Assembly (NCBI GenBank): GCA_019459145.1
Contig: JAIBEK010000063.1
Span: 53,111-117,110, forward strand
From: Arenimonas sp.
Lineage (GTDB): Bacteria; Pseudomonadota; Alphaproteobacteria; Rhizobiales; Rhizobiaceae
Direction: 5' to 3'
DNA: 64,000 nt
The first letter of the stretch is position 1, and each line of letters starts with the position of its first letter. The position numbers and the translations under genes were made by a program. Positions 56,244 through 64,000 of the stretch are shown piece by piece. The notes below the pieces were generated by a model, which saw only the letters and a program-made list of their open reading frames with translations, ran no database searches and was not told the origin of the DNA.

Positions 56244-57460
56244 CGGAGCCGCAGATGGTTGCGGGTCTTGTCCATCCGCAGGGCAGCGCGGCGGCGGTCC
56301 TGGAGGACCTGGAGTGCAGACCGGCCAAGGCCGTGCGCATCGCGGTATCCCATCAGGAAGACCCCGTGACGGCGCTGGCCGAAATTCGACGTCAGCTCGC
56401 GCATGCCCGGCCGAGTTTCATCCTGCTGTTCGTGCCGAACCGGCTGTCCCCCGAAGCTCTCTCCGCCGCGCTGCCGGCGGCTCTGCCGGATGCCGTGGTT
56501 TTCGGCTGCACGACCGCGGGACAAATCACGCCGCATGGCTATGAAGACGATGCCCTGGTGGCGATTGCCTTCGAGCGGAGCCATTTCCGCGTTGCCTCGA
56601 CACTGTTCGTCCCCATCTCGCCGGTGTCGATCGCCGAGGTGGTGCAGCAGACCGAGCGATTGTCCGAGCAGTTTCGCGCCACGCCCGGGCGCCAGCGTCT
56701 GGCGCTGATCTTCGCCGATGGGCTGTCGAAGCAGGAAGACATCCTGGTGGCGGCGCTGGAAGCGGGATTGAAGGACATTCCTGTCTTCGGCGGCTCGGCC
56801 GGTGACGGCCTCAGGTTCGAGCGCACCCAGGTGCTGCGCAATGGCGAATTCCACAGCAATGCGGCCCTGCTGCTGCTGCTCGAGACGGATCTCGCCTTCT
56901 GCGGTCTCGGTTTCGATCATTTCCAGCCGACCGAAAGCCGGATGGTCGTGACCAAGGCTGTCCCCGAGGAGCGACTGGTGCTGGAGATCAACGGCGCTCC
57001 GGCCGCGGAGGAGTATGCGCGCCTGGTGAAGGTGCCCGTCAGCGCCCTTTCGCCGACCATCTTTGCCGAAAATCCAGTCCTAGTGCGCAATGGCAATATC
57101 TATCACGTGAGGGCAATCCAGCAGATCTACGGCGAGAATGGCCTGACCTTCCTGTCGGCGATCGATGACGGGCTGCTGCTGACGCTCGGTCGCGGCAAGG
57201 AGATCATCCGCACGCTGGACAGCGGGCTGACGGTGACCGACAGGCACGGAGAACCGCCAGACTTCATTCTCGGCTTCGACTGTTATCTGCGAAAGCTCGA
57301 GATCGACCGCAAGGGGCTGGAGGCTGAAGCCTCCGGCCGTTTTCGCGAGCGCCGCGTCGTCGGTTTCAGCACCTATGGCGAACAGCATCTGGGCGTGCAT
57401 GTGAACCAGACCTTCGTCGGCGTCGCCTTCTTTCGCCCCAGGGGGAGCGCGCCGCTGTGA
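56240..57460 (+). CDS. FIST-domain protein, NosP-like
   Basis: The 406-residue soluble protein contains FIST_N (about 30-220: FGCTTAGQITPHGYEDDALVAIAFE) and FIST_C (about 225-390: LEINGAPAAEEYARL...ENPVLVRNGNIYHVRAI) domains. FIST proteins bind small ligands, and the NosP subgroup binds heme and senses NO, signalling to a hybrid kinase next door (NahK). The neighbouring kinase here fits this pattern. Heme binding is not visible from sequence alone, so the ligand stays open. Confidence 0.85.
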   Translation: MTEPQMVAGLVHPQGSAAAVLEDLECRPAKAVRIAVSHQEDPVTALAEIRRQLAHARPSFILLFVPNRLSPEALSAALPAALPDAVVFGCTTAGQITPHGYEDDALVAIAFERSHFRVASTLFVPISPVSIAEVVQQTERLSEQFRATPGRQRLALIFADGLSKQEDILVAALEAGLKDIPVFGGSAGDGLRFERTQVLRNGEFHSNAALLLLLETDLAFCGLGFDHFQPTESRMVVTKAVPEERLVLEINGAPAAEEYARLVKVPVSALSPTIFAENPVLVRNGNIYHVRAIQQIYGENGLTFLSAIDDGLLLTLGRGKEIIRTLDSGLTVTDRHGEPPDFILGFDCYLRKLEIDRKGLEAEASGRFRERRVVGFSTYGEQHLGVHVNQTFVGVAFFRPRGSAPL

Positions 57461-59703
57461 TCGACCCGAACGACCCGTATGAGATCCAGATCGCCAAGCA
57501 GGCGAAGATCATCGACGCGCTGATCAATCGCGCCGAGCGCGGTCATGAGGTCGGCGGCACCGCCTATTCGCTGTTCCAGTCGGCCATCGCGCTGCAAACC
57601 GAGGTGTGGGAGAAGACCAAGGACCTGGAAAAGGCGCTGGATACCCTCGGCCGGGCATCCAGCGAGCTGGAGATCGCCTATCAGGCGCAGGAGCGCATTC
57701 AGCGCAATCTCGCCGACGCGATGGTTGCCATGGAGGGGGGCTTCGCGCTGTTTTCCGAAGACCGGCTACAGGTGTGCAACAGCCAGTTTCGCCAGTTGCT
57801 GCCGGATGTCGAACCGATGATCAAGCCGGGTCTCGCCTTCGACGACTATCTGGCGGCCGTCAATGCCAGCCGATACCTGGTCCACGACGAGGGCGACGGA
57901 TCGAAGACGCGGGGACGGCCGGCCGTGACCGCCCAGGGGCCTTCCGGTCAGCGTTTTTCCTCCTTCGTCATGGCGCTTCGCAACGATCGCTGGTTCCAGA
58001 TCTCCTACCGCCAGACCAGTTCCGACAATATGGCGGTGCTGCAGACGGAAATCACCGACCTGGTCCGCGAGAATCGTCGCGAGAAGAACCGGCTGATCGA
58101 CCAGCAGGCGCATCTGCTGCAGGCGGCCTTCGACCACATGTCGCTTGGCGTGTGCACCTTCTCCTCGACCGGCGAACTTCTGGTGCGCAACGAGCGATTT
58201 GGCGAACTGCTCGGAATTCCGCTACCGCTGTTGAAGAAGGGAACGCGGTTCCAGCGCATCATCGAGCACATCGAACGGCATGAAATTCTCGACAGGACGT
58301 CTCAGGACCCGGAGATCTCGAATTGGTTCAAGGCGCTTTTGCGGGGCGAGACGATCCAGCAGCGCTTTCGCCGGCGCGACGGCATGAGCCTCGACATGCG
58401 GGTGCATTCCCTGCCCGACGGCGGCTTCATCGTGTCGATCATGGACATTACCGCCGAGACCGAGACGGCGGCGCTTCTCGAACGGCGCGTGCGGGAACGG
58501 ACCGCCGAGTTGACCGAAGCGAACCGGCTGTTGCAGAAGCATGCCGCGGAACAAACGAAAATCGAAGCTGCGCTTCGGCAGGCGAAGGAAGTGGCCGAGG
58601 CGGCCCACACATCCAAGACCCGCTTTCTCGCCGCGGCGAGCCATGACCTGTTGCAGCCGATCAATGCGGCAAAACTCTATCTTTCCACCCTCACCGAAAC
58701 GGTCGAGCAAGCCGAAGCCAAGGAGGTGGTGAACCGCCTCAATCGCTCCTTCAACTCGATCGAGACATTGCTGCAGGCGCTGCTTGATATTTCGCGGCTC
58801 GACAGTTCGGGCGTCGAGTTCAACGTGACGTCCTTCAGCCTTGGGGGTATGCTTCAGGGCCTGGCGGAAGACCTGGCGCCGCTCGCGGCCGAGAAGGGCA
58901 TCAAGCTCACCATCCTGCCGACGACCCGATGGGTGACGAGCGACCAGCGCTATCTGATGCGTTGCGTGCAGAACCTGGTGGTCAACGCCATCCAGTATAC
59001 CGAACGCGGCCGCGTTCTTGTCGGATGCCGTATGGCCGAAGGCCGGCTGCGCATCGAGGTCTGGGACACCGGGATCGGCATCTCTGACCATGATCAGGCG
59101 CGCGTGTTCAAGGAATTCACGCGCGGCAGCGGCGGCAGGGGCACCGGCATGGGGCTCGGCCTGTCGATCGTCGAGCGCGCCTGCCGGCATCTCGATCACG
59201 CGCTGAAGCTCAAGTCGCGCCCAGGCCATGGCACCATGTTCTCGATTGAAGTGCCGCTTGCCGCTGCCGAATATGGGGGGCATGGCGAGAGCCCGGTCGC
59301 CGAGGCTCCGCCCGAGGGCAGCCTCGATCTGATCGTCATGGTGGTCGAGAATGACGCCGACGAACTCAATGCCATGACCAGAAAGCTGGAGAACTGGGGG
59401 GCGAGCGTGCTGGCCGCAAGCTCGACCGCGGAGGCCCTGGCGTTGATGCAGGAAATCGGCACGCCGCCGGATATCCTGCTTGCGGACTATCAGCTCGATG
59501 ACGAGGACACCGGCATCGACACCATTCGGACAATGCGGGCCATGGCCGGTGAGGAGATACCGGCGGTCATCATCTCGGCCAACCGGGAGCGCGAACTCCT
59601 TCTGCTTGCCCGCGAAATGTCGTTCACCGTGCTCAACAAGCCAGTGCAACTCGTGCGGCTGAGAGCATTGATCGACTGGCAGACGCGAGGCCGCGCGGCT
59701 TGA
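57457..59703 (+). CDS. Hybrid sensor histidine kinase, NahK/ErcS'-like
   Basis: The 748-residue cytoplasmic kinase has coiled coils, two PAS-like domains (about 80-200 and 220-335), a dimerisation H-box ASHDLLQPINAAK (H396), an ATPase domain (WDTGIGIS, GTGMGLGLSIV) and a C-terminal receiver with D677 in LLADYQLDDEDTG. No membrane segment is seen, so it needs a partner for signal input. The FIST gene overlaps it by 4 bp and likely supplies it. NahK and ErcS'-type kinases in Pseudomonas have the same build. Confidence 0.87.
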   Translation: MIDPNDPYEIQIAKQAKIIDALINRAERGHEVGGTAYSLFQSAIALQTEVWEKTKDLEKALDTLGRASSELEIAYQAQERIQRNLADAMVAMEGGFALFSEDRLQVCNSQFRQLLPDVEPMIKPGLAFDDYLAAVNASRYLVHDEGDGSKTRGRPAVTAQGPSGQRFSSFVMALRNDRWFQISYRQTSSDNMAVLQTEITDLVRENRREKNRLIDQQAHLLQAAFDHMSLGVCTFSSTGELLVRNERFGELLGIPLPLLKKGTRFQRIIEHIERHEILDRTSQDPEISNWFKALLRGETIQQRFRRRDGMSLDMRVHSLPDGGFIVSIMDITAETETAALLERRVRERTAELTEANRLLQKHAAEQTKIEAALRQAKEVAEAAHTSKTRFLAAASHDLLQPINAAKLYLSTLTETVEQAEAKEVVNRLNRSFNSIETLLQALLDISRLDSSGVEFNVTSFSLGGMLQGLAEDLAPLAAEKGIKLTILPTTRWVTSDQRYLMRCVQNLVVNAIQYTERGRVLVGCRMAEGRLRIEVWDTGIGISDHDQARVFKEFTRGSGGRGTGMGLGLSIVERACRHLDHALKLKSRPGHGTMFSIEVPLAAAEYGGHGESPVAEAPPEGSLDLIVMVVENDADELNAMTRKLENWGASVLAASSTAEALALMQEIGTPPDILLADYQLDDEDTGIDTIRTMRAMAGEEIPAVIISANRERELLLLAREMSFTVLNKPVQLVRLRALIDWQTRGRAA

Positions 59704-59777
59704 ACCAATACCGACCAATGTCTGCGGTGACTAACCGGCGCAGGGGGCTAGGCTCTTTAGGAAAAGGGAGGTTTTCG

Positions 59778-60458
59778 ATGCGTGTCTTTCTGCTTCTTCT
59801 CGCCCTGGTCGGCGGGTCGGCAGCGCCGCTGTCGGCCGCGGAAACCTATGACTTGCTGTTCCGCAAGGCCGCGCTCTCCGGCCTTCCCACCTCGCCCCCG
59901 CCGGCTGCGGGTGAAGAGGGTCGAGACATCCTCGTCTACGACCGGATCGTCTCTCCCCTCAAGGCGGGCGAGTCGGGTGACACCGACACGATCGGCCTGC
60001 AGTTGACCTCGGACGACAACGCGGCGCTGATCCTGCATCGTGGGCCGCAGATGCGGGTCATCGGCACCTTCCCGGCATCGGTCGGCAATCCGCTGATCAT
60101 GTACTTCCTCGAAACCGCGGTCGCGGACATCGCCCAACAGTCGGGCGGGAGCCCGTTCTACATGCGCAACCGCATCAAGGAGGCGCTGCTGAAGGATGCC
60201 GAGATCGTGCCGGTATCGGTTCGCGTCGGCGATCGCGACATCGCCGCGAGCCAGGTTACCATCCGGCCCTTCGCTAAGGACAAGGCACGCGACCAGATGG
60301 GGCGGTTCGCCGAACTGGCGCTCGACGTCACCGTCTCGCAGGATGTGCCGGGCTGGTACTATTCGTTGAAGGCGTCCGTTCCCGAGGGGTCGACACCCGC
60401 CGATATCAGTTATTCCAACGCCATCACCCTCACCGAGGGCGGGAATGCAAAACCATGA
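59778..60458 (+). CDS. Secreted protein of unknown function in the quinoprotein region
   Basis: The 226-residue protein has a signal peptide (MRVFLLLLALVGGSAAPLSA) and a periplasmic part with few features. The segment DTDTIGLQLTSDDNAALILHRGPQMRVIG is beta-rich; FYMRNRIKEALLKDAEIV looks helical. GGAGG precedes ATG 59778; the frame also has an earlier start. It overlaps the next gene by 4 bp, so the two are coupled. No family recognised. Confidence 0.7.
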   Translation: MRVFLLLLALVGGSAAPLSAAETYDLLFRKAALSGLPTSPPPAAGEEGRDILVYDRIVSPLKAGESGDTDTIGLQLTSDDNAALILHRGPQMRVIGTFPASVGNPLIMYFLETAVADIAQQSGGSPFYMRNRIKEALLKDAEIVPVSVRVGDRDIAASQVTIRPFAKDKARDQMGRFAELALDVTVSQDVPGWYYSLKASVPEGSTPADISYSNAITLTEGGNAKP

Positions 60459-60808
60459 AGCGGCTGCTCTTGATCGGCCTTGCCCTGGGGATGGCTGCCG
60501 GCTCGGCCGTGGGCCAGGGCGTGCCCGAGCGGCTCAACGACTATCCCACCGAGGCGCGCACGGACTATGTGTTCGGCTGCATGGCGACCAACGGACAGAC
60601 CCGTGAGGTCTTGCGCAAATGCGCCTGCTCGATCGACATCATCGCTTCGATCCTGCCCTACGAGAAATATGTGGAGGCGGAAACGGTGCTCTCCTTGCAG
60701 CAGGGAAGCGGCGAGCAATTGGCCATGTACAAGACCGCCGTCGTGTCGCAGACCATGGTGGCCGAACTCAGGCGAGCCCAGGCCGAAGCCGAAATGCTGT
60801 GCTTCTGA
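60455..60808 (+). CDS. Small secreted cysteine-containing protein
   Basis: The 117-residue protein has a signal peptide (MKRLLLIGLALGMAAGSAVG) and four cysteines in the mature part (YVFGCMATN, KCACSIDII, MLCF at the C-terminus), which suggests disulfides or metal binding. It is helical. It overlaps the upstream unknown gene by 4 bp and lies beside the SoxYZ-like carrier gene. Function not recognised. Confidence 0.68.
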   Translation: MKRLLLIGLALGMAAGSAVGQGVPERLNDYPTEARTDYVFGCMATNGQTREVLRKCACSIDIIASILPYEKYVEAETVLSLQQGSGEQLAMYKTAVVSQTMVAELRRAQAEAEMLCF

Positions 60809-60835
60809 ATGATGCCCCAGTCCTAAGGCCACGAT

Positions 60836-61648
60836 TCAGGCCGGGGGCCGCTTCGGCAGGACGCGGTCGAAGACATTGCCCTCGGTATCGACCGCATGGA
60901 CCACGAAATCGGGTGACCCGTCATCGAGGTAGCTGAAGCGGAAGACCGGGTTTTCGCTGATCGAGATTCCCCCCTCCAACGCGAACAGCAGATCCTTGCC
61001 CTGGCGGACTTCGAGTTCGGTGATGAAATGCGCACCGATGAAGAGCTGGGTGATCTGGTCGCGCTGCAGCCCGGAATAGTTCGGGTGGCGGATCATGATC
61101 TGTGCTTCGCGCCGCCCGCTTTGATCCGGCGTGGCCGCGTCGAACAGTCGAAGCCGCATCTCGCCCATGCCGGCGAGCGCCGCGGAAGGATCCTTGGTCG
61201 CGGGAGCGGAGCATCCGCCGGAAGCCTTGACGAAACGTCCCGTCATGTAGCTGCCATCCGGCGTATCGGCGATCACGCGGATGTTGGAATACTGGTTGAC
61301 GCGCACGCGGGTCTCGAACTTCAACGGCATCATTGCCGCGCCGAAACGGATCTCGGCGGCGAGCGGGGCAGGATTCTCGTCGATCACCAGCTTGATCGCC
61401 TGGATCGGTCCGGCGCCCGCCTCCCTCTGCTCGATGACAATCGGCACCGTCGCCGCGTCATTGGCACGATAGGGCGCCGTCACCGTCAGCAGGGCGGCAC
61501 CGTCGCCGAGGGGGGCCTCGCCGGCGATGGCATCCTTGATCACGGCCCAGGTCGGGCCTTCGACAAGTGGATTGTCGGCAAGGGGCTCCTCGGCCATGGC
61601 CAGCCCGGCCATAAGCAGGAAGGACAATCCGGCGAAAACCTGACGCAT
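60836..61648 (-). CDS. SoxYZ-like carrier of the quinoprotein system
   Basis: The 270-residue protein has a signal peptide (MRQVFAGLSFLLMAGLAMAE), a SoxY-like N-terminal half ending with a conserved SGGCSAP (Cys in the usual swinging-arm position) and a SoxZ-like C-terminal half (RREAQIMIRHPNYSG, FVVHAVDTEGNVF). Fused SoxYZ-like proteins of this kind accompany PQQ-dependent alcohol dehydrogenases. ATG 61648 is preferred; ATG 61669 is possible. Its stop lies 27 bp from that of the convergent secreted gene. Confidence 0.83.
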   Translation of the reverse strand: MRQVFAGLSFLLMAGLAMAEEPLADNPLVEGPTWAVIKDAIAGEAPLGDGAALLTVTAPYRANDAATVPIVIEQREAGAGPIQAIKLVIDENPAPLAAEIRFGAAMMPLKFETRVRVNQYSNIRVIADTPDGSYMTGRFVKASGGCSAPATKDPSAALAGMGEMRLRLFDAATPDQSGRREAQIMIRHPNYSGLQRDQITQLFIGAHFITELEVRQGKDLLFALEGGISISENPVFRFSYLDDGSPDFVVHAVDTEGNVFDRVLPKRPPA

Positions 61649-61825
61649 GATGGCAAAGCCCCTCTTCATCCAAGGACCGGGCGCGGTGCCGCTCCGCTTG
61701 ATGTCATAATATACGCCTTGGGGCCGTTGCGCAGAACCGAGCCTTTCGGATGTGTTGCGGGGCATGCGCGCCGGTCGCAGGCTGGGTGATGAGGGCCGTC
61801 GCGGGGACGGACGCGGAGGTGAGAC

Positions 61826-62890
61826 GTGTTCGAGGCGTTCGTGGCAATCTGCCTTCTGGCATCGGGCGATGCTGAGGCCGGTACGCAAGCACAGCAGCGC
61901 TGCCGGACGGCGCTTTTGCCCGGCTTTGCGTCGGACAGCCAGGCGGATTGCCAGGCGGGCGTGCGGGCCCGCCCGCCCGCCTGGCTGGCGAAGACCAGTG
62001 CCGGTGCGCCATACTGCGAGCCGCGCCCGCCGACTCGTCTCGCCTTCGTCGAAGCCGCGCCTGGTCTTTTCGTCCATCGCGGCGCGATCGCGGAACCGGA
62101 TGCGGAAAATGCCGGCGATGTCTCCAACATCGCCTTCGTCGTCGGCGCGGACAGTATCGCGGTCATCGATGCCGGCGGCTCGCGTCAGGTGGGCGAACAG
62201 GTCTATCTTTCCATTCGCGCCATAAGCGACCTGCCGATTTCGCATCTCATCCTCACGCACATGCATCCGGACCATGTCTTCGGCGCCGAGCCGCTGCGCG
62301 AGGCGGGGGCGCAGATCGTCGGCCAAATGAACCTGCCGCGGGCGCTGGCCGATCGGGCCGGCACCTACGAGACGAGCTTCGGGCGGTTGATCGGTGCACC
62401 AGCCTTCCTCGGCAGCCGGATCATCGCACCGGATCGGACCGTGGCCACGTCGGAGAGGATCGACCTCGGCTCTCGCGCAATCGAGCTCAAGGCGTGGCCG
62501 ACGGCCCATACGGCAACGGACATGACGGTCCTCGACCTGTCCTCGGAGGTGCTGATCGCCGGAGATCTCGTGTTCCACGAGCATGCCCCCGCCCTGGACG
62601 GCTCGCTCAAGGGCTGGCGATCGGTTCTCGGGGATCTTAGCAGGAGGCCGGCGCGTCGTGTCGTTCCCGGCCATGGCGGACCGGTGCTCGACTGGCCTCG
62701 AGGCGCCGAAACGCTCGAACGCTATCTCGCCGTGTTGGAGACCGATACGCGTGCCGCCCTCGCGGCGGGCTTGACCCTGAATGCGGCCGCCGCCGTAATC
62801 GGCGCAGGTGAGGCGGGGCACTGGCAACTGTTCGACCTTTACAACCCGCGCAATGCCACCGTCGCCTTTACCGAGCTCGAATGGGAGTAG
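61826..62890 (+). CDS. Metallo-beta-lactamase fold protein, quinoprotein relay zinc metallohydrolase type
   Basis: The 354-residue protein has a signal-like N-terminus (MFEAFVAICLLASGDAEA) and an MBL domain with zinc motif HMHPDH (in LILTHMHPDHVFGAE), a further His in WPTAHTATDM, Asp in IAGDLVFHEHAP and GHGGPVLDW. It starts with GTG 61826 behind GGAGGT. Its neighbours place it in a PQQ-linked alcohol oxidation locus, where related SoxH-like hydrolases are known as accessory proteins; the exact reaction is unknown. Confidence 0.85.
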   Translation: MFEAFVAICLLASGDAEAGTQAQQRCRTALLPGFASDSQADCQAGVRARPPAWLAKTSAGAPYCEPRPPTRLAFVEAAPGLFVHRGAIAEPDAENAGDVSNIAFVVGADSIAVIDAGGSRQVGEQVYLSIRAISDLPISHLILTHMHPDHVFGAEPLREAGAQIVGQMNLPRALADRAGTYETSFGRLIGAPAFLGSRIIAPDRTVATSERIDLGSRAIELKAWPTAHTATDMTVLDLSSEVLIAGDLVFHEHAPALDGSLKGWRSVLGDLSRRPARRVVPGHGGPVLDWPRGAETLERYLAVLETDTRAALAAGLTLNAAAAVIGAGEAGHWQLFDLYNPRNATVAFTELEWE

Positions 62891-62900
62891 CGGATTGCGG

Positions 62901-63491
62901 TCATTGCGGCAGGTGCTTCAGCAGCAATTGGGCGACAGCATAGACGCGCTTCTCGATAAGCACCGGCGTCTCGCAGACGTAGGTGAGCGCGCGCGAACGA
63001 TCGAGGAAGATTCGCTCGTTCCAGTCCATCTCTTCCTCGAGCTTGTCGATCCGGTCGAAATCGGGCGCCTTCTCCGCGGTGAGTTTCGCCATCTCGATCC
63101 GCTCCGCCTCGATCTTCTCCGTCAATGCGATCTGGCTGCGCGAATAGCGGGCAATACCGCCGATCAGGCGCAGCCGATCCGCGGACAGCTTGTCGAAGAC
63201 GGCGTGGAAGACGTTGCCGAGCAGTTGTTCATCGGCCGCCTGCTGTTCGAGGAAGGTGCGGATATGGGTTTCCGCCTCTTCGAGACTGACGCGACGCAGT
63301 GCCAGCACGGCTGCCAGTTCCTCCGCCTCGGGCGTCAGAGGGGCCGGGGGCACCGGATGCGGCCACATCAGACCGGCCGAGAGATTTTCGACCTTGCGCT
63401 GGATGCAGGGCCAGTCGGGGTCGGAAAAATCCGCGGCGACGCTCAGCCCTGGAAAGAGCGCCACCAGAAGTCCCAGGTGCATGGCTTTCAT
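62901..63491 (-). CDS. Secreted helical protein of unknown function
   Basis: The 196-residue protein has a signal peptide (cleavage near GLSVAA) and a long, mostly helical mature part (LSADRLRLIGGIARYSRSQIALTEKIEAERIEMAKL). Two cysteines (PCIQRK and YVCETP) could form one disulfide. It is tightly convergent with the metallohydrolase gene and divergent from the class III dehydrogenase gene. No family recognised. Confidence 0.72.
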   Translation of the reverse strand: MKAMHLGLLVALFPGLSVAADFSDPDWPCIQRKVENLSAGLMWPHPVPPAPLTPEAEELAAVLALRRVSLEEAETHIRTFLEQQAADEQLLGNVFHAVFDKLSADRLRLIGGIARYSRSQIALTEKIEAERIEMAKLTAEKAPDFDRIDKLEEEMDWNERIFLDRSRALTYVCETPVLIEKRVYAVAQLLLKHLPQ

Positions 63492-63496
63492 CATGA

Positions 63497-64000
<504 letters not shown>

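Noticed and set aside
58222..59718. A 498-codon frame antisense to the hybrid kinase
   Set aside because: The kinase H-box, ATPase and receiver motifs prove the plus-strand reading.

Overview
The window looks like a piece of an alphaproteobacterial genome, most likely Rhizobiaceae (Ensifer/Shinella/Rhizobium-like). The reasons are high GC, tightly packed operons with 4-bp ATGA overlaps, a polyol operon with the rhizobial/Rhodobacter smo-mtlK layout, several sugar and solute ABC transporters, rhizobial-type palindromic intergenic elements, and a complete nitrite-to-N2O denitrification block. The genus cannot be fixed from sequence reading alone. No tRNA, rRNA, CRISPR array, transposase or phage gene was seen.

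Layout, left to right. 279-5652 (+): a degenerate esterase-fold protein followed by an RND efflux pump (membrane fusion protein and inner-membrane transporter, no outer-membrane channel). 5727-15678 (-): a polyol operon with a SorC-type regulator, the smoEFGK transporter, sorbitol and mannitol dehydrogenases, a HAD phosphatase and an FGGY kinase. 15765-16715: a small unknown gene and a secreted EF-hand protein. 16797-21805 (-): a DeoR-controlled sugar/polyol ABC operon of unknown substrate. 21992-28423 (-): a tripartite tricarboxylate-type transporter (TctCBA) behind a DctB/DctD-type sigma-54 two-component system. 28551-31363 (-): an NMT1/TauT-type ABC importer. 31671-33293 (+): an ABC-F ATPase.

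33342-54385 is an anaerobic respiration island. It carries oxygen-independent ubiquinone synthesis (ubiT, ubiU, ubiV with ubiD and ubiX), nnrU with a hemerythrin-like protein and a 51-residue membrane protein, norEFCBQD, hemN, a DUF2249/membrane-protein/DUF2249/DUF59 operon, nnrS, nirK-nirV, the regulator nnrR and pseudoazurin. Nine FNR/NnrR-type boxes (TTG-N8-CAA) lie in the promoter gaps of this island, which suggests that quinone supply, heme synthesis, nitrite and NO reduction and electron delivery form one low-oxygen/NO regulon. No nitrate reductase (nap/nar) or nitrous oxide reductase (nos) gene lies in the window.

55554-64000 carries a LuxR-type response regulator, a FIST-domain sensor protein and a hybrid histidine kinase. 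These are followed by accessory genes of a quinoprotein (PQQ) alcohol oxidation system: small periplasmic proteins, a SoxYZ-like carrier, a zinc metallohydrolase of the quinoprotein relay type and the start of a class III alcohol/S-(hydroxymethyl)glutathione dehydrogenase cut by the window end. The FIST/kinase pair sits between the denitrification and alcohol-oxidation blocks, so it could serve either NO sensing or alcohol-oxidation control.
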